From the NCBI GenBank assembly GCA_018398765.1, contig JAHBMJ010000738.1, forward strand, positions 1 to 42,733: DNA of 42,733 bases, written 5' to 3'. Origin of the DNA: Chromera velia. Lineage: Eukaryota; Sar; Chromeraceae. Both the position numbers and the translations under genes were made by a program. This document shows, piece by piece, positions 30,075 to 39,998 of this stretch; positions within the stretch are counted from its first letter, which is position 1; each line of letters starts with the position of its first letter. The notes beneath the pieces were generated by a model. It saw nothing but the letters and a program-made list of their open reading frames with translations. It searched no databases and was not told the origin of the DNA.

Positions 30075-31080
30075 TGTTTGTTTCTTTCTTTCTTTCTTTC
30101 TTTTTGTTGTCATAGCTCCTGAGGCCCCTTCCTTCTTTCCCCCCCCCTTCCCCCCTTTCCATGGCGGAGTCTCCTCGGAGTCTGCCTTTTTTGTTGTCAA
30201 CACCCGTTGTTGCCCATGCAGATCAAAATCGTGAAGGGACCTCAGAGAGACGTCCCATAAACAGCTGCGGTGTATCATGTTTTGAGTAATATGAACCCAG
30301 AGAAGAACGCTACCGTAAATGCATGCATGCAAATCAGAATGTCTTCGTAAGTGCCCTTTACGTGCGTGCATCCATCAAGCGAGTATCTCCATTTCTGTGC
30401 GATGGAGGGTTCCTTGATGTCCAGACTGACGTTCTTCATGCATGTTGTTTTCAAAGTTTGCATTACTGTGAAGAGAAAGTCTAGGAAAAAGTCTAGCTAT
30501 AAGTTAAAGACTAACTTAAAGTTTTCTCACGTAAAACTTTCAATTCAATGATGATAAAGTGAACTAAAGTCTATAGATCTGGCTATAGATTAAAGTCTAA
30601 AAATATAGGACTAAATTAAAGTATTTTTTATAAAGTAATAATTTCGTTTGCTATTTGGTTTTTAGCTGGGTCTTTTTAAACGTTTTTAAAAATTATGAAA
30701 CATTATTATACAGTCCTAGGGTACTGGATGCCAGTGCAGTTCATAGTGGTACATATCATTCAAGTTCTTTATGTAATCCCTTAGTGGTATCATTTTTTTA
30801 GCTATTTTAATGCATATATATTTCAGACTTAATTCTGCCAGTAAATCTGGGAGTAAGGTGAGATTAGACATAAGTAGACGGTAGACTTGGTGACTCAACG
30901 TAGACACTAATATTTAAAAATCCTATAGTTGATGACAGTTCTCCACTAGACATGTCATACAGAAAAAAAAAATAAAGAAAACTTTAAAAACTGAGACATC
31001 TACATTCAAAGTTCATTTATGTTTCTTTTTTTTTAATTGCAAACCTAGCTTTGAACTGTTTATAACACTTTGCACCACTC
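28685..31080. other. Intergenic stretch with microsatellites
   Basis: No supported gene. It contains a T-run near 29010-29028, (TGGA)n at 29776-29802, (TCTG)n then (TTCT)n at 30022-30105, and TGCATGCA sites near 28804, 29470 and 30320. The long minus frame 29511-30371 crosses the repeats, has no domain and is rejected. From about 30470 to 31070 the DNA is AT-rich with recurring AAAGTCTA/TAAAGTCT blocks and may be an old, unclassified element. Confidence 0.45.
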
Positions 31081-31375
31081 TAGGTGTTATGTGCCGCCCT
31101 ATAGTCTAGCCTATAGTCTAGCCTATAGTACGTTCTACATGGCATGTCCCAACCCGGCAGTGTGGCCCTGTGTGGGGGCCGGTAGGGGCCATGGCCCACG
31201 GCAACTATTCCATCCACAGCATTCCAGTGAATAATTCTGGCTCAGCAGCGCGTTTTCTGACACTGCTTTGTCCAAGTGATTGATAGAATCCGACTTAGCC
31301 TCCCGACTGACAGTCTTATGTGACCATGATCCATAGATTCCTTGTACTCAGTCTAGAAAGTATCTAGCTGGTACA
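31081..31375 (+). repeat. 5' long terminal repeat
   Basis: The left boundary is set by similarity to the 3' repeat; the right boundary is taken at GGTACA, five bases before the primer-binding site. It contains triplicated CCTATAGTCTAG units near its start. Confidence 0.65.
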
Positions 31376-31380
31376 TAATA

Positions 31381-31396
31381 TGGTAGCAGAGCCTGG
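31381..31396 (+). other. tRNA primer-binding site of the LTR element
   Basis: TGGTAGCAGAGCCTGG differs by one base from the TGGTATCAGAGC core of the initiator-methionine tRNA primer site used by many LTR elements, and sits where expected just inside the 5' LTR. Confidence 0.7.
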
Positions 31397-31606
31397 TTGT
31401 GGCTCACGTTTGAGTACTGCTGCTGCCCTTGCTGCAGTCCGTCTCCTTTCTGGAAATTTGCTTACGCTGGACTTGCGCCTCCTGCAATAAGTTTGCACGT
31501 TTTCAACGAGACAGACACACAGATTGGTGCACATCTTTCTTCCTTTTCTTCTCTGGTCTTGTCAGCTTGATTTCTGATTTCAACATACTCGACTTGTTCT
31601 GTCTCA

Positions 31607-32087
31607 TTGAAGAGTATATCTTTTCTACTCTTTTCTGTCATTCATTTTGCAATGTCCTCCTTGTTCGTTGAAGTGTCCACCGCGTTCAACTTGGTGGAAC
31701 TTCAGCAAGCATGTGAACAGGCCATAGAGACGAAGGTCTATGGTGCTGCAGCCTGTTATGCTGCTCTCGCCACGGCTGCCAAGAATTTTCTTTCCTTGGC
31801 TTGTTGATCGCAACCGCCTCGTTTCGGACGCACACAGGCTCCGAAAACGGTATGGCAAGCATGGTTCGGGCGCCAAGAAGAAAAAGAAAGCCTCTCTTGC
31901 AGTGCCATCTACTTCCTCTGTTGATTTGATTTCTTTGTCAACCCCCACGCCTGAGCCCCCACTTCTTTCCCCCGCCTGTCTCTACACAGCACGTTTGCGC
32001 CCGACTACCTATACCGTCTCCTCCTGCCCAATCGCATCAGTCCCGAGCCTCAACCGCTCCCGTCTCTGTCACGCAACCTGGTTATGA
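31607..32087 (+). pseudogene. Gag-like ORF of the LTR element, frameshifted
   Basis: From the ATG at 31652 the frame gives an alanine-rich helical peptide (VELQQACEQAIETKVYGAAA) up to about 31790. The reading then continues in the neighbouring frame with DRNRLVSDAHRLRKRYGKH and a lysine run (AKKKKKAS), followed by a Pro/Ser-rich region to about 32087. A helical capsid-like part followed by a basic RNA-binding stretch fits a gag remnant. There is no zinc knuckle and no known family match that I can name. Confidence 0.4.
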
Positions 32088-32650
32088 AGGGGCTAAGCGG
32101 CTTTCTTCATCCCTCTTCACAAAACTGTCTCCTTGCTCCTTTGTATCCACAGTCCCATCACAGTCCCAGCACGTACTTCACACAAAAAGGAGACGGAGGA
32201 GAAGGAGAACGACTGAGACACACCATAATTCGCACCATCAACGACTCGAGCCACACTCCCGTGTATACGGCCTGGCGTCCCCACCACTCCTAAGCCATCA
32301 AACCTGCCAGGCGCCAGCAATTAAACTCAAATCTCATTTATATGGTACAGGTGGGATCAAAATTGATTCCCGACCCCTATGGAGTGGCAAAGCATATCAG
32401 AGCACCTTTGCTGTCCCGCATTCACTCAGAAAGAGCGGGATACTAATGCAAAGGCCCTTAGAGCCGATGAGTTAACCCTTCTGATGCTCCTTTGTGTCTA
32501 GATTGACCTAACAACATCCCTTTGATGAAATCCTGATAAATCAATGTCAGCCTCCCTAACAGCAGCCACAACCGTTACGCGTCTGCCTGTGTTTGCTCAA
32601 CAGCTTCTTTGGTGGGAGCAGTATTGGCTCTAATTTTGCACTGCCTGTTC

Positions 32651-32667
32651 AAAAGAAAGGAAAGGGA
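32651..32667 (+). other. Polypurine tract of the LTR element
   Basis: Seventeen purines, all A and G, directly before the 3' LTR; this is the expected second-strand primer. Confidence 0.7.
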
Positions 32668-32930
32668 TGCGTATTATATGCCGCCCTATAGTATAGCCTA
32701 TAGTGTGTCCCACACAGATACCGTGGCCAATATGGCATGTCCCAACCTGGCAATGCGGGGGCCGGCGGGGGCTACGGCAACTATTCTATCCGTAGCATCT
32801 TAGTGAATAATTCTGGCTCAGCAGCGCGTTCTCTGACACTGCTTTATCTAACTGATTGATGGAATCCGACGTAGCCTCCCGACTGACAGTCTCACGTCAC
32901 GGTGACCACAATCCATAGGTAACACTTACA
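32668..32930 (+). repeat. 3' long terminal repeat
   Basis: Starts TGCGTATTATATGCCGCC and ends ...CACTTACA. It is shorter than the 5' LTR by about 30 bp near its end. Confidence 0.65.
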
Positions 32931-33260
32931 TGCTAGATTTATGAATGTTATGATGCATTAAATTATTATATTAATTGATTAAAAATTCCTAATAATAATT
33001 ATAATATAAAATTGATATCTATTCATGGAAGATACCCGTTACACGATCTCTTAACACTCATACTTGACTTCGAATCGCCATGAATGTCATGTCACTCTTC
33101 AAAACTAGACAAGTCGAGGCCCTTTACAGCTATGGCATCCCCGATCTTCCGTGGATGCGAAAATGCAGTGTAAAGTGTGAAGTCGAAAAGCACTACACAG
33201 ACATCCGCCTTTCCCTTCAGGTCTTCAAAGACCTTTTTTGACAGAAGAAACTGCGCAATC
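32931..33260. other. Short AT-rich spacer
   Basis: AT-rich to about 33060, then more balanced sequence leading into the 3' end of the minus-strand gene. No feature recognised. Confidence 0.4.
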
Positions 33261-33534
33261 TTACGACGCGAACAGAAATCGACCCGTCTTCATCAGGTGG
33301 ATCACCTTCCCTGCACTCACTTGCTCCAAAATGTCCAAGGGAGGGCCATGACTCAGCATCTCGGCCATTCCACCCGCCGGACCCCTACCGCCAAACAGAG
33401 ACGCGAGACCCGCAAGGGCCCCCGCCTCCCCTCCATTCCCCCCTTTGCCCGCTTTTGCCCGCAAGATCGCCAGGCCGACACTGCAATTCTTTGGCAGCCC
33501 GAAGAAACGGGTGGGAAGGAGATCTGAGTCCTCC

Positions 33535-33616
33535 AGACAGAGACGATATTTGCAGACCTCCTCTAAGCGAGGCACAGACAGAGACGATATTTGCAGACCT
33601 CCTCTAAGCGAGGCAC
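33535..33616. repeat. 41-bp tandem duplication breaking the DUF4470 gene frame
   Basis: Two consecutive identical copies (33535-33575, 33576-33616). On the minus strand each encodes RLEEVCKYRLCL, but in different frames because 41 is not a multiple of three. A single copy would connect the upstream frame to the downstream one (EDSDLLPTRFFGLPKN). Confidence 0.9.
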
Positions 33617-34821
33617 AGGAACACGCACGTCTCCGCACAGCCCTGCATAGGGATTTGCTGCTGCCTGCCCCCCCCAGCGGTTTTCCCAGGTGTCGCCGAA
33701 CACTGCACACAACGTTCTCACTTCCTCCACAAATGGGCGCACTCCCACTTTTACCGTCCTTCCCGATGGCAGAAGGGAAGGGGGTGTGGGGGGGTTGTGC
33801 TGGGGGGGCAGGGCGAGGCGTGTCTCAACGTGGCCGTGTTCAAGGACCTGCTGGAGGACCTCGGTGACCCAGTGGGGGGGCCACTTGAGATGTTCAGAAA
33901 GAATCAGGTGGTCGACTGTGCGGAAGAAATTGGTCGCATTCAGAGGCTGCGTCGCCCTGCAACCCTGACGGGCAGTCTGCATGTTCTGTCGGTGCGGCAT
34001 GAGGAGATGCACCAGCAGGGACTTGAGCCACTCCACAGCCTGCGCCTTCTGCAGACCCGTGTGGGTCCATGGGGGGCACGTGGGGAGGGCGGAGGTGGGG
34101 GGGCAGGAGGAGGAGGGGGAGGGTGCCAACACCCATCTGTTGTTGAAAACCGACCACAAGGCATCCTGGGTGCACTGCAACCCGAAGAGCTTGGGGGTGT
34201 CTCCGATGTTCACAAACGCCCCGTTGAAGATATACGCGGCGTAGGAAGGGAAGAGACCTGTGTTGAGCAGAACGTCGCTCTCGATGGCTGCTGCGGAGAG
34301 ATTGGCAGAAGAAGAATGATCGGAAGGGGGGGAAGGGGAGCTGGAGACGGAATTCTTCTGCATGGGTTGCTTGATGGCAGCAGCGCATGTGGTAAGCACA
34401 GGAAGGTAGCCTGTCTAGTCGGGCACGTTGGAGAGGAAGATGCGATCAAATTTTAATCCCTCTGGGGAGAGGAGGGGACACTCGGCCTCGACAGCCTCAT
34501 TCACATCGCAGCAAAGGAGCGAGGTGCGCTGTCTGTCTGCTAATCCCTTCAGGGCCTTCCCAAAGGCCCAAAAGAAGAAGGAGAAGTAGTCAAACAACTC
34601 TATCTGCCTGGGGGGTTTCTCAATCACGCCCTCAATCTCCCCCTCTGCCCCCAGTTCCCCTGCCCGAAACAATTCCTCTGCCACTGCACAGGGGTCGAAT
34701 GTCATCTCGAAGGGCGTCCCCTTTGCACGCGGGTCCGCTTTCACAAACTCCAGATGGATGGAGGTCCTTCACGCACACGGAAGGATTCGCCCTCCAGTCC
34801 TTCACTGGACCCCACACGTCC

Positions 34822-35602
34822 CTGAAGTAATTCAGGCAGAAAGAAGAAAGGTGAAATGTTCACATCGCAAGAAGTAAATTTCCAGAAACTGAACGTACAG
34901 CCGAGAGAGACCAAATTCATTCAGAACACTAACGACAATGCACCCTCAGCGCGCCGCTACACAATTTGAAATGAAGGGAGCGAACAGAGAATTAAGAAGG
35001 AAACGTAAGAGAGAAGACGCATTGGAGAAAGGCCGGGCCAGAAAGAGAGAGAGAAAAGGTAAGCGGGAGGGTCAGAGAGCAAAGAGGGAGGGAGGGAGGG
35101 AGGGAGGGATTCCTCGATCCATGAAGAAACGATCGAACCAGCCAGGCAGGCCTCTCTTGGACTTAAGTGTCGACTGCATGGGTCGACTCACATGCAGTCT
35201 CTGCCTGAGAGACAAACAGACAGACGGCTCTTTTATTTCAAATTGACAGCTCACTCCTCTGTTTGTATATGTATGTCCGTGCGTGTGTCTCTATGCATCT
35301 CTATCTTCGTCTATCTGTTTGTATGTGTATGTCTGTGAACCTCTGTCTTCGTCAGTCAGAAGTAAATGGGTTCGGCACCTATGTGCACATTATGTGACAT
35401 GCTTCGCACATGTGCATGCACCTGCGTGAATGTCTCTCTCTCTCGGTTATTCTCTCTCCGCCTTCGACTGCCAATGCAGACCGAAAGAGAGAAAAATCTT
35501 CTGATTAATACTTCTAGACCTATCATTGCTCTCTACCCCGAACCACTTATAACTCCTACCCCGCCCGTCGAAAGGCCTTCCTTCCTTTTGGAACTGACTG
35601 AC
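34822..35602 (-). other. Intron of the TPR-DUF4470 gene
   Basis: Begins GTCAGT at 35602 and ends TTACTTCAG at 34822 on the minus strand. It contains a (GGGA)n run at 35085-35108 and CTCT-type low complexity. The plus frames inside it are not supported. Confidence 0.6.
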
Positions 35603-36070
35603 CTGCATTTCTCTTCGCACTTCTGGCGGAAGACCACCAAGTCTTTCAAGGCAACTGCCTCCTTCACTGCCGCCTTTGCGTCTTCCTGGGTGACCTTCCC
35701 CTCCCTTCTGAGCAAAATAAACTTTTTCATGCCGTCCGTGTGCTTATCTCGCCACTTGGCGGCAAGCCGCTTCTGAAGGGGAAGTGAATCTGCAGTCTCA
35801 GAATCTGCATCCTCCTCACCTTTTTTCTCCCCCCCCTCCGCTCCCCCCTCCGCTTTTTCTTCTTCCAGTCCAGCTGACTCCTTTTCTTTCTTCTCTTCAT
35901 TTTTCCTCCTCTCCTGCTCATTCAAAACTGCCAACGCAATGTCTGGAGGCAACAAAACCTTCCGCTTCCAAACAAAGTATCTCTCCAGAACGCAGTTGAC
36001 GGCAACCCACTCGTGCTCCTCATCTAGAGTCTGAAGAATCTTCAACTCCATCGGCTTGCTCTGATCCATC

Positions 36071-36493
36071 CTGCATGCACGCATGGATGCATTCATTCAC
36101 TCACTCATTCATTCATTCATTCATTCATTCATTCATACGCCCTCCCTCCCTCCCGTGCGCTCAATATGCAGAATGCGTCGGAGACTTTCAGCATAGGACA
36201 TCAGTCAAGCTACCTTTATTTTCACAGAAATGAACACGATCGGCTTCCGCTCCCCCCCTTCTCACACACAAACCGACAATGAGCGAGAAGGAATCCCTCT
36301 CTCATCCCGGCCTAAATACAAGAATTAAGCAGAGTGACGGGTGCCAGAGAACAAAGAAAAGACGAAAAAAAGAAGAGAGACACATAACGCCCCACGGGTA
36401 GTCAAGCAGCCATTCACTTTCCCAGACACGTACGCCCCCACTCTCCCTCCGACTGCATGCATGAGCCGATGCACCCCATACCCACCCACCCAC
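36071..36493 (-). other. Intron of the TPR-DUF4470 gene with (ATTC)n repeat
   Basis: Begins GTGGGT at 36493 and ends GCATGCAG at 36071 on the minus strand. It contains tandem ATTC units at about 36100-36136 and TGCATGCA at 36072-36079 and 36454-36461. Confidence 0.7.
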
Positions 36494-37968
36494 CTCGACT
36501 CCAGTCTGTCCTGGACGAGGCCCGACAATTGTTCCACCAACGCCGCCTTCTGATCATCCAACGACATCCCCTCCCACTGCTCCTTTGTCATCATGCCCTC
36601 CTTAACCATCGTTGCCAACATCATCTTTTCGCAGGAGGAACGGAAGTCCTCTTCTGACTGCGACATCACCATCTGCCTCAGACTCTCCTTTTCCTCCTGC
36701 ACCTTCTGTGCCTTCATTTCTTGGAACTCTGGGTTCGACTCGGCCAGCGCCTGTAGGTGCTTGTTATCACCCCCCCCCGCAGCGGCAGGGTCAACAATCC
36801 GTCCGTCCCGGGCTTCCTTGTTGCTCACGGTGTCGTTACCCTCCAGCCACTCTCTCCATCTTGAGAGAGCACTGCGTAGTGTCTGGGCGTCCAGACAGAG
36901 ACGCTTTCCATCCCGGGGACCGCTCCTTGCCTCCTTCTAGGAGTGAGAGCTGTGCCTCAGCAGCCTCAATGGCTCCTGCGACTGCAGGCAAGAACACCTC
37001 GGTGTAGATGCGGGGGGGGAAGAGAGTGCTGGCAAAGAGATACTGCAGACAGATCGCGACGTCCTTTGCGGAACTGTCTGTCTGCAGGTCCTCTGGGGTC
37101 TCTGCAGACTCAGCTAGGGTCTGGGAGAGCTGTATGGCCAGGAGGAGACGTGCAATGACGACCGGGTGAATATCGTTCAGGACAAAATTGAACGAACGCG
37201 CGCACTCCCCCCCCCCTTTGGACATCTGCCGCGCGAGGTCGATCAGCGTCATCATGTAATGCCTCCCGTCTCCGCAACCACCATAGAAAACAGAGTAAGT
37301 ACCTCCCCCCCCTCCCTCTTTACTAAAGATGTCCACGGTCTTTTTCCACACCGCATCGACTGTCAATTTTTTCCCGTCTTCCTTTTGGGAGGTTTTGCAG
37401 AAGGCTTCAACCAGGTCATCGTCCCTGGCCAACCGAAGGGCAGAGACGGCTGGGTGGTTGTGTCAGTCCTCCTGCATTCATTTCCTTCCATCGCCTCGAT
37501 CATTCAATTCAAACGCATGCATGCATGAGGCGGTATCGAGGCAGTCTCCTGATGAACTCTCGAGCTAGGGGATCGATTTCATCTCCGTCTCCTTTCTAGC
37601 TGTCTGACCATTTTCTGAATCTTTTCCATTCGCTTGGCATTCTTGTCTCTGATCCCCTCTTCCTTCGGAGACAGCTCCTTCACTTCCGAGAGCAGATGCA
37701 GGACTTTCTGAGAATGACCGAGAGCCTCTCTGTAGGATCCAACTTCATACAGCACAGCAGAAATGTTAGACTCCAAAATGACTCTCAAATTCGGAGTCGC
37801 CCCCTGCTCAAGAGGGCCTTCGGAAGAGACAGCCTCCAATGCAGCGAAGTAGTCTGCAAGAGCACCTGGGAAGTCACCCCCCTGGTACTTTTGCGTTCCA
37901 CTTGCCTTAAGCGATTCAGCATTTTGCATCATGTCAACGCCTGTTTTCGGGCAGGGAGGTGGGGGCAT

Positions 37969-38504
37969 TTCAAAAAAGGAGACGGCGAGACGAGAAACGT
38001 CTTTTCACGGTGTCACTTCTTCCTGGCGTTGAATAGGAGGGGACCACCCGGAGCTTTCAGCTCACCAAGAGGATTGTCGAACACACACAGTCAGGCAGCC
38101 TTGACCGTTCAAGCCTGTATTAATATTGGTCAATGCAGCTTTGAATAAGACGGAGCCAACTCAGCCATGCATGCAGAACTGGAGTTTTTGACAAATTTTT
38201 GAGTTTCATTTTTTTGCACTCTTTTGAATCCGCGCGTTCGCGCGTTCATGCGTCTCCTGAATTCTCCTGAGTCTCAGTGTCATCATGTGTCATCACTCGG
38301 GTATGCTCTAGCCGGTATAGCATCTGCCCGTGCACGCACAGAAAAGATGCACTCATTTGATGTGTCGAAATGTCTCCTCTCAGTGCAGCTCTGTGCAGGG
38401 TTTGCGCCCATCCGCTTTGAATTATCGTACTTCTAGACAGTCGAAAAAGGTTGTGACGTTGCACAACATCACTGTTGCATCTCTCTTCTTGAAGGAAGTT
38501 TCCG
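37969..38504. promoter_or_regulatory. Divergent intergenic region between TPR-DUF4470 and BTB genes
   Basis: 536 bp separate the two start codons, which point away from each other, so the region may hold a shared promoter. It has TGCATGCA at 38168-38175 and a CGCGCGTTCGCGCGTTC direct repeat near 38232. An AG at 38509-38511 inside ATGCAG could be a splice acceptor for the BTB gene, in which case the real upstream exon and promoter lie elsewhere in this interval. Confidence 0.35.
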
Positions 38505-39998
38505 ATGCAGTGTGCGATTGAGACCAACTTCTTCGATGTTGTCAAGAGACTCATCGAAGGGAGAACCTGCAGTGTCGATGATGTGTTTGAAATCGGTCAC
38601 AAAATACACGCGGAAGGCGCTCACGGTGAGCTTGATGAAGGCGTCGACAAAAACGTCTTCATGTCGTCTCGTTCTCCAGGGACAGTAGCCAGAGTTCCTC
38701 CAATTTTTCTTGCTGTACAGAATTGCTATTATCATGCGAAGTACTGCCGCTCCAGATACTCAGAAACCGGCTACAAGGCGTGGACGAACGCGCTGGGAAT
38801 CCTTGACCTCCTTCTCAATGAGGGGGTGGACCTCGAAAAGAAGTTGCCAAACGTGCTCGTATGTAATGTCGAGCACCTTCTCTGGGCAGCTTCCGAGAGG
38901 CAGATGACTGCAGCTGAATTTACCCTCTGGCTGAAACAGTATACCTCCGGCATTAGTGGAGCCGAGAAACGACTGGGTTTGGATGATGTCCTCGAGAGAC
39001 TGCACGCCAAGGCTGCACAGCCCGACTGCGGTCTCACGGTCCGAGTGCCCGCTGAGGCTGCAGCTCTCTGGAAGAGCCTGCTCTTCAGCTCTGACTTTTC
39101 TGACATCAAATTCGCCACCCAGGGCGAAACCATTCACGCACACAAAGCGGTTCTTGCCGCCGGAAGCCCCTATTTCAAGACCCTCTTTGAGGGGCCTTGG
39201 AGAGAGAACGCGTCTGACACTGTGCAGACCTCCGCATCCCCCAAGCTCCTCCGCACTGCCCTCCGGTTCATTTATACCGGAGAGACAGGCCACGACATGC
39301 CTGACAATCCCGAGGAGGTGGGGGAGCTGTTTCATCTCGCGAGTGGGTACGAACTGAGAACTCTCGCGGAGAAGTGCGAGCAGAGTTTGGTTCGATCGCT
39401 CTCACGCGAGACGGTCCGCAGAGTGCTCGAGTTGTCAGATTTGGTGAATAGCAGGTCGTTGAAGAGCGCGTGTGTGGAGTATGTTCGCAAACACGCGGCT
39501 CAGCTCTTGTTTGATCCCCGTTTCTCGTCCCTTGCATCAGAGAAGCCGGACCTGTGGAGAGAGTTGCAGGAAGCATTCGGCGTACCAGCAGCTGTTGCTT
39601 CTTCCTCTTCTGGTTCTGCCTCTGCAGGCGGTGTGTCCAACAGTGGAGGGGGGGCGGATGGAGGGGAAGAGGCAGAGGCGGGGAACAAGAGGAAAGCGGA
39701 GACGGAGACGGAGCAGGAGGGCAATGGGGGGAGTGGAGGGAGGGGGGCCCGTGGGGGAGGCAAGAGGGGCAGGGGCGGGGGGGAGGGGGGGTGCCTCGGG
39801 TTGTGGAAGAGGGGGGAGTGCTGCGGCTGGCACTGCCAGCACGTGATGTGTGCTTCATTGAAAGCTGACGTGAAAAAGGCGAATAAAAGGCGAGGAAAAA
39901 GTTTTAAAAACACCAAAAAACACTTGGTGGTACCGTGTTTCATTTACATTGTGGGATTTAAAGCAGATTTCAATCATTCAAAATTTCTAATGCACTAG
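38505..39998 (+). CDS. Ankyrin-like/BTB-BACK domain protein
   Basis: An uninterrupted 497-codon frame. Residues 1-115 resemble ankyrin repeats (AIETNFFDVVKRLIEG, PPIFLAVQN, ALGILDLLLNEGVDLEKK). Residues about 190-300 form a BTB/POZ domain (DFSDIKFATQGETIHAHKAV, LAAGSPYFKTLFEGPW, LRTALRFIYTGE), followed by a BACK-like helical region to about 365 (LSRETVRRVLELSDL). Such proteins often serve as substrate adaptors of Cullin-3 ubiquitin ligases; that role is inferred from the family. The tail is Ser/Gly/Glu then Gly/Arg-rich low complexity, with a Cys/His cluster (CLGLWKRGECCGWHC) and a basic end coded by AT-rich DNA, so the true C-terminus may lie earlier through splicing. The ATG at 38505 sits in an acceptor-like ATGCAG, so an upstream exon may exist. 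Confidence 0.8.
   Translation: MQCAIETNFFDVVKRLIEGRTCSVDDVFEIGHKIHAEGAHGELDEGVDKNVFMSSRSPGTVARVPPIFLAVQNCYYHAKYCRSRYSETGYKAWTNALGILDLLLNEGVDLEKKLPNVLVCNVEHLLWAASERQMTAAEFTLWLKQYTSGISGAEKRLGLDDVLERLHAKAAQPDCGLTVRVPAEAAALWKSLLFSSDFSDIKFATQGETIHAHKAVLAAGSPYFKTLFEGPWRENASDTVQTSASPKLLRTALRFIYTGETGHDMPDNPEEVGELFHLASGYELRTLAEKCEQSLVRSLSRETVRRVLELSDLVNSRSLKSACVEYVRKHAAQLLFDPRFSSLASEKPDLWRELQEAFGVPAAVASSSSGSASAGGVSNSGGGADGGEEAEAGNKRKAETETEQEGNGGSGGRGARGGGKRGRGGGEGGCLGLWKRGECCGWHCQHVMCASLKADVKKANKRRGKSFKNTKKHLVVPCFIYIVGFKADFNHSKFLMH
39620..39830 (+). repeat. GC/purine-rich low-complexity tail of the BTB gene
   Basis: GGAGGGG, GGCGGG and GAGACGGAGACG units. All three plus frames stay open here, so the reading frame of the protein tail is the least certain part of that gene model. 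Confidence 0.6.

Larger units (their letters stand above)
31081..32930 (+). mobile_element. Non-autonomous LTR retrotransposon (about 1.85 kb)
   Basis: Two direct terminal repeats (31081-31375 and 32668-32930) share blocks in the same order: GCCGCCCTATAGT, GGCATGTCCCAACC, GTGAATAATTCTGGCTCAGC, GATTGAT-GAATCCGAC and CCTCCCGACTGACAGTCT. A primer-binding site TGGTAGCAGAGCCTGG at 31381-31396 resembles the usual initiator-Met tRNA site, and a polypurine tract AAAAGAAAGGAAAGGGA at 32651-32667 touches the 3' LTR. The interior is only about 1.3 kb with a broken gag-like frame and no polymerase, so the element depended on others. The LTRs differ at many positions, so it is old. No target duplication is recognised. 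Confidence 0.8.
33261..37968 (-). pseudogene. TPR-DUF4470 protein gene, multi-exon, with several lesions
   Basis: Exon 1 (37968-37609, ATG start) encodes a TPR-like helical repeat (NAESLKASGTQKYQGGDFPGAL, SYREALGHSQKVL) and ends at GTCAGA. A long exon from about 37449 to 36494 holds the DUF4470 core (VFYGGCGDGRHYMMTL, FNFVLNDIHPVVIARLLL) and a helical region. Then come 36070-35603 (acidic/basic coiled region) and 34821-33261 (C-terminal half with DVWGPVKDW, FDRIFLSNVPD). Junctions 36494/36070 and 35603/34821 agree in phase. Lesions: an apparent one-base insertion near 36915, a duplicated GATG (34753-34760), TAG at 34415-34417 where the motif SNVPD(Y)TG expects Tyr, and a 41-bp tandem duplication (33535-33616). 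The exon 1 to exon 2 phase is unresolved. DUF4470 occurs in dynein assembly factor DNAAF3 and in fungal MYND proteins; function unknown here. Confidence 0.7.

Noticed and set aside
29511-30371. 286-codon minus-strand frame
   Set aside because: Crosses TTTC and TGGA microsatellites and has no conserved pattern.
13393-34417. Possible reassignment of TAG as a sense codon
   Set aside because: Several genes have in-frame TAG, but the reductase ends with TAG exactly at the family C-terminus and the P450 also ends with TAG, so TAG acts as stop; the internal cases are lesions.
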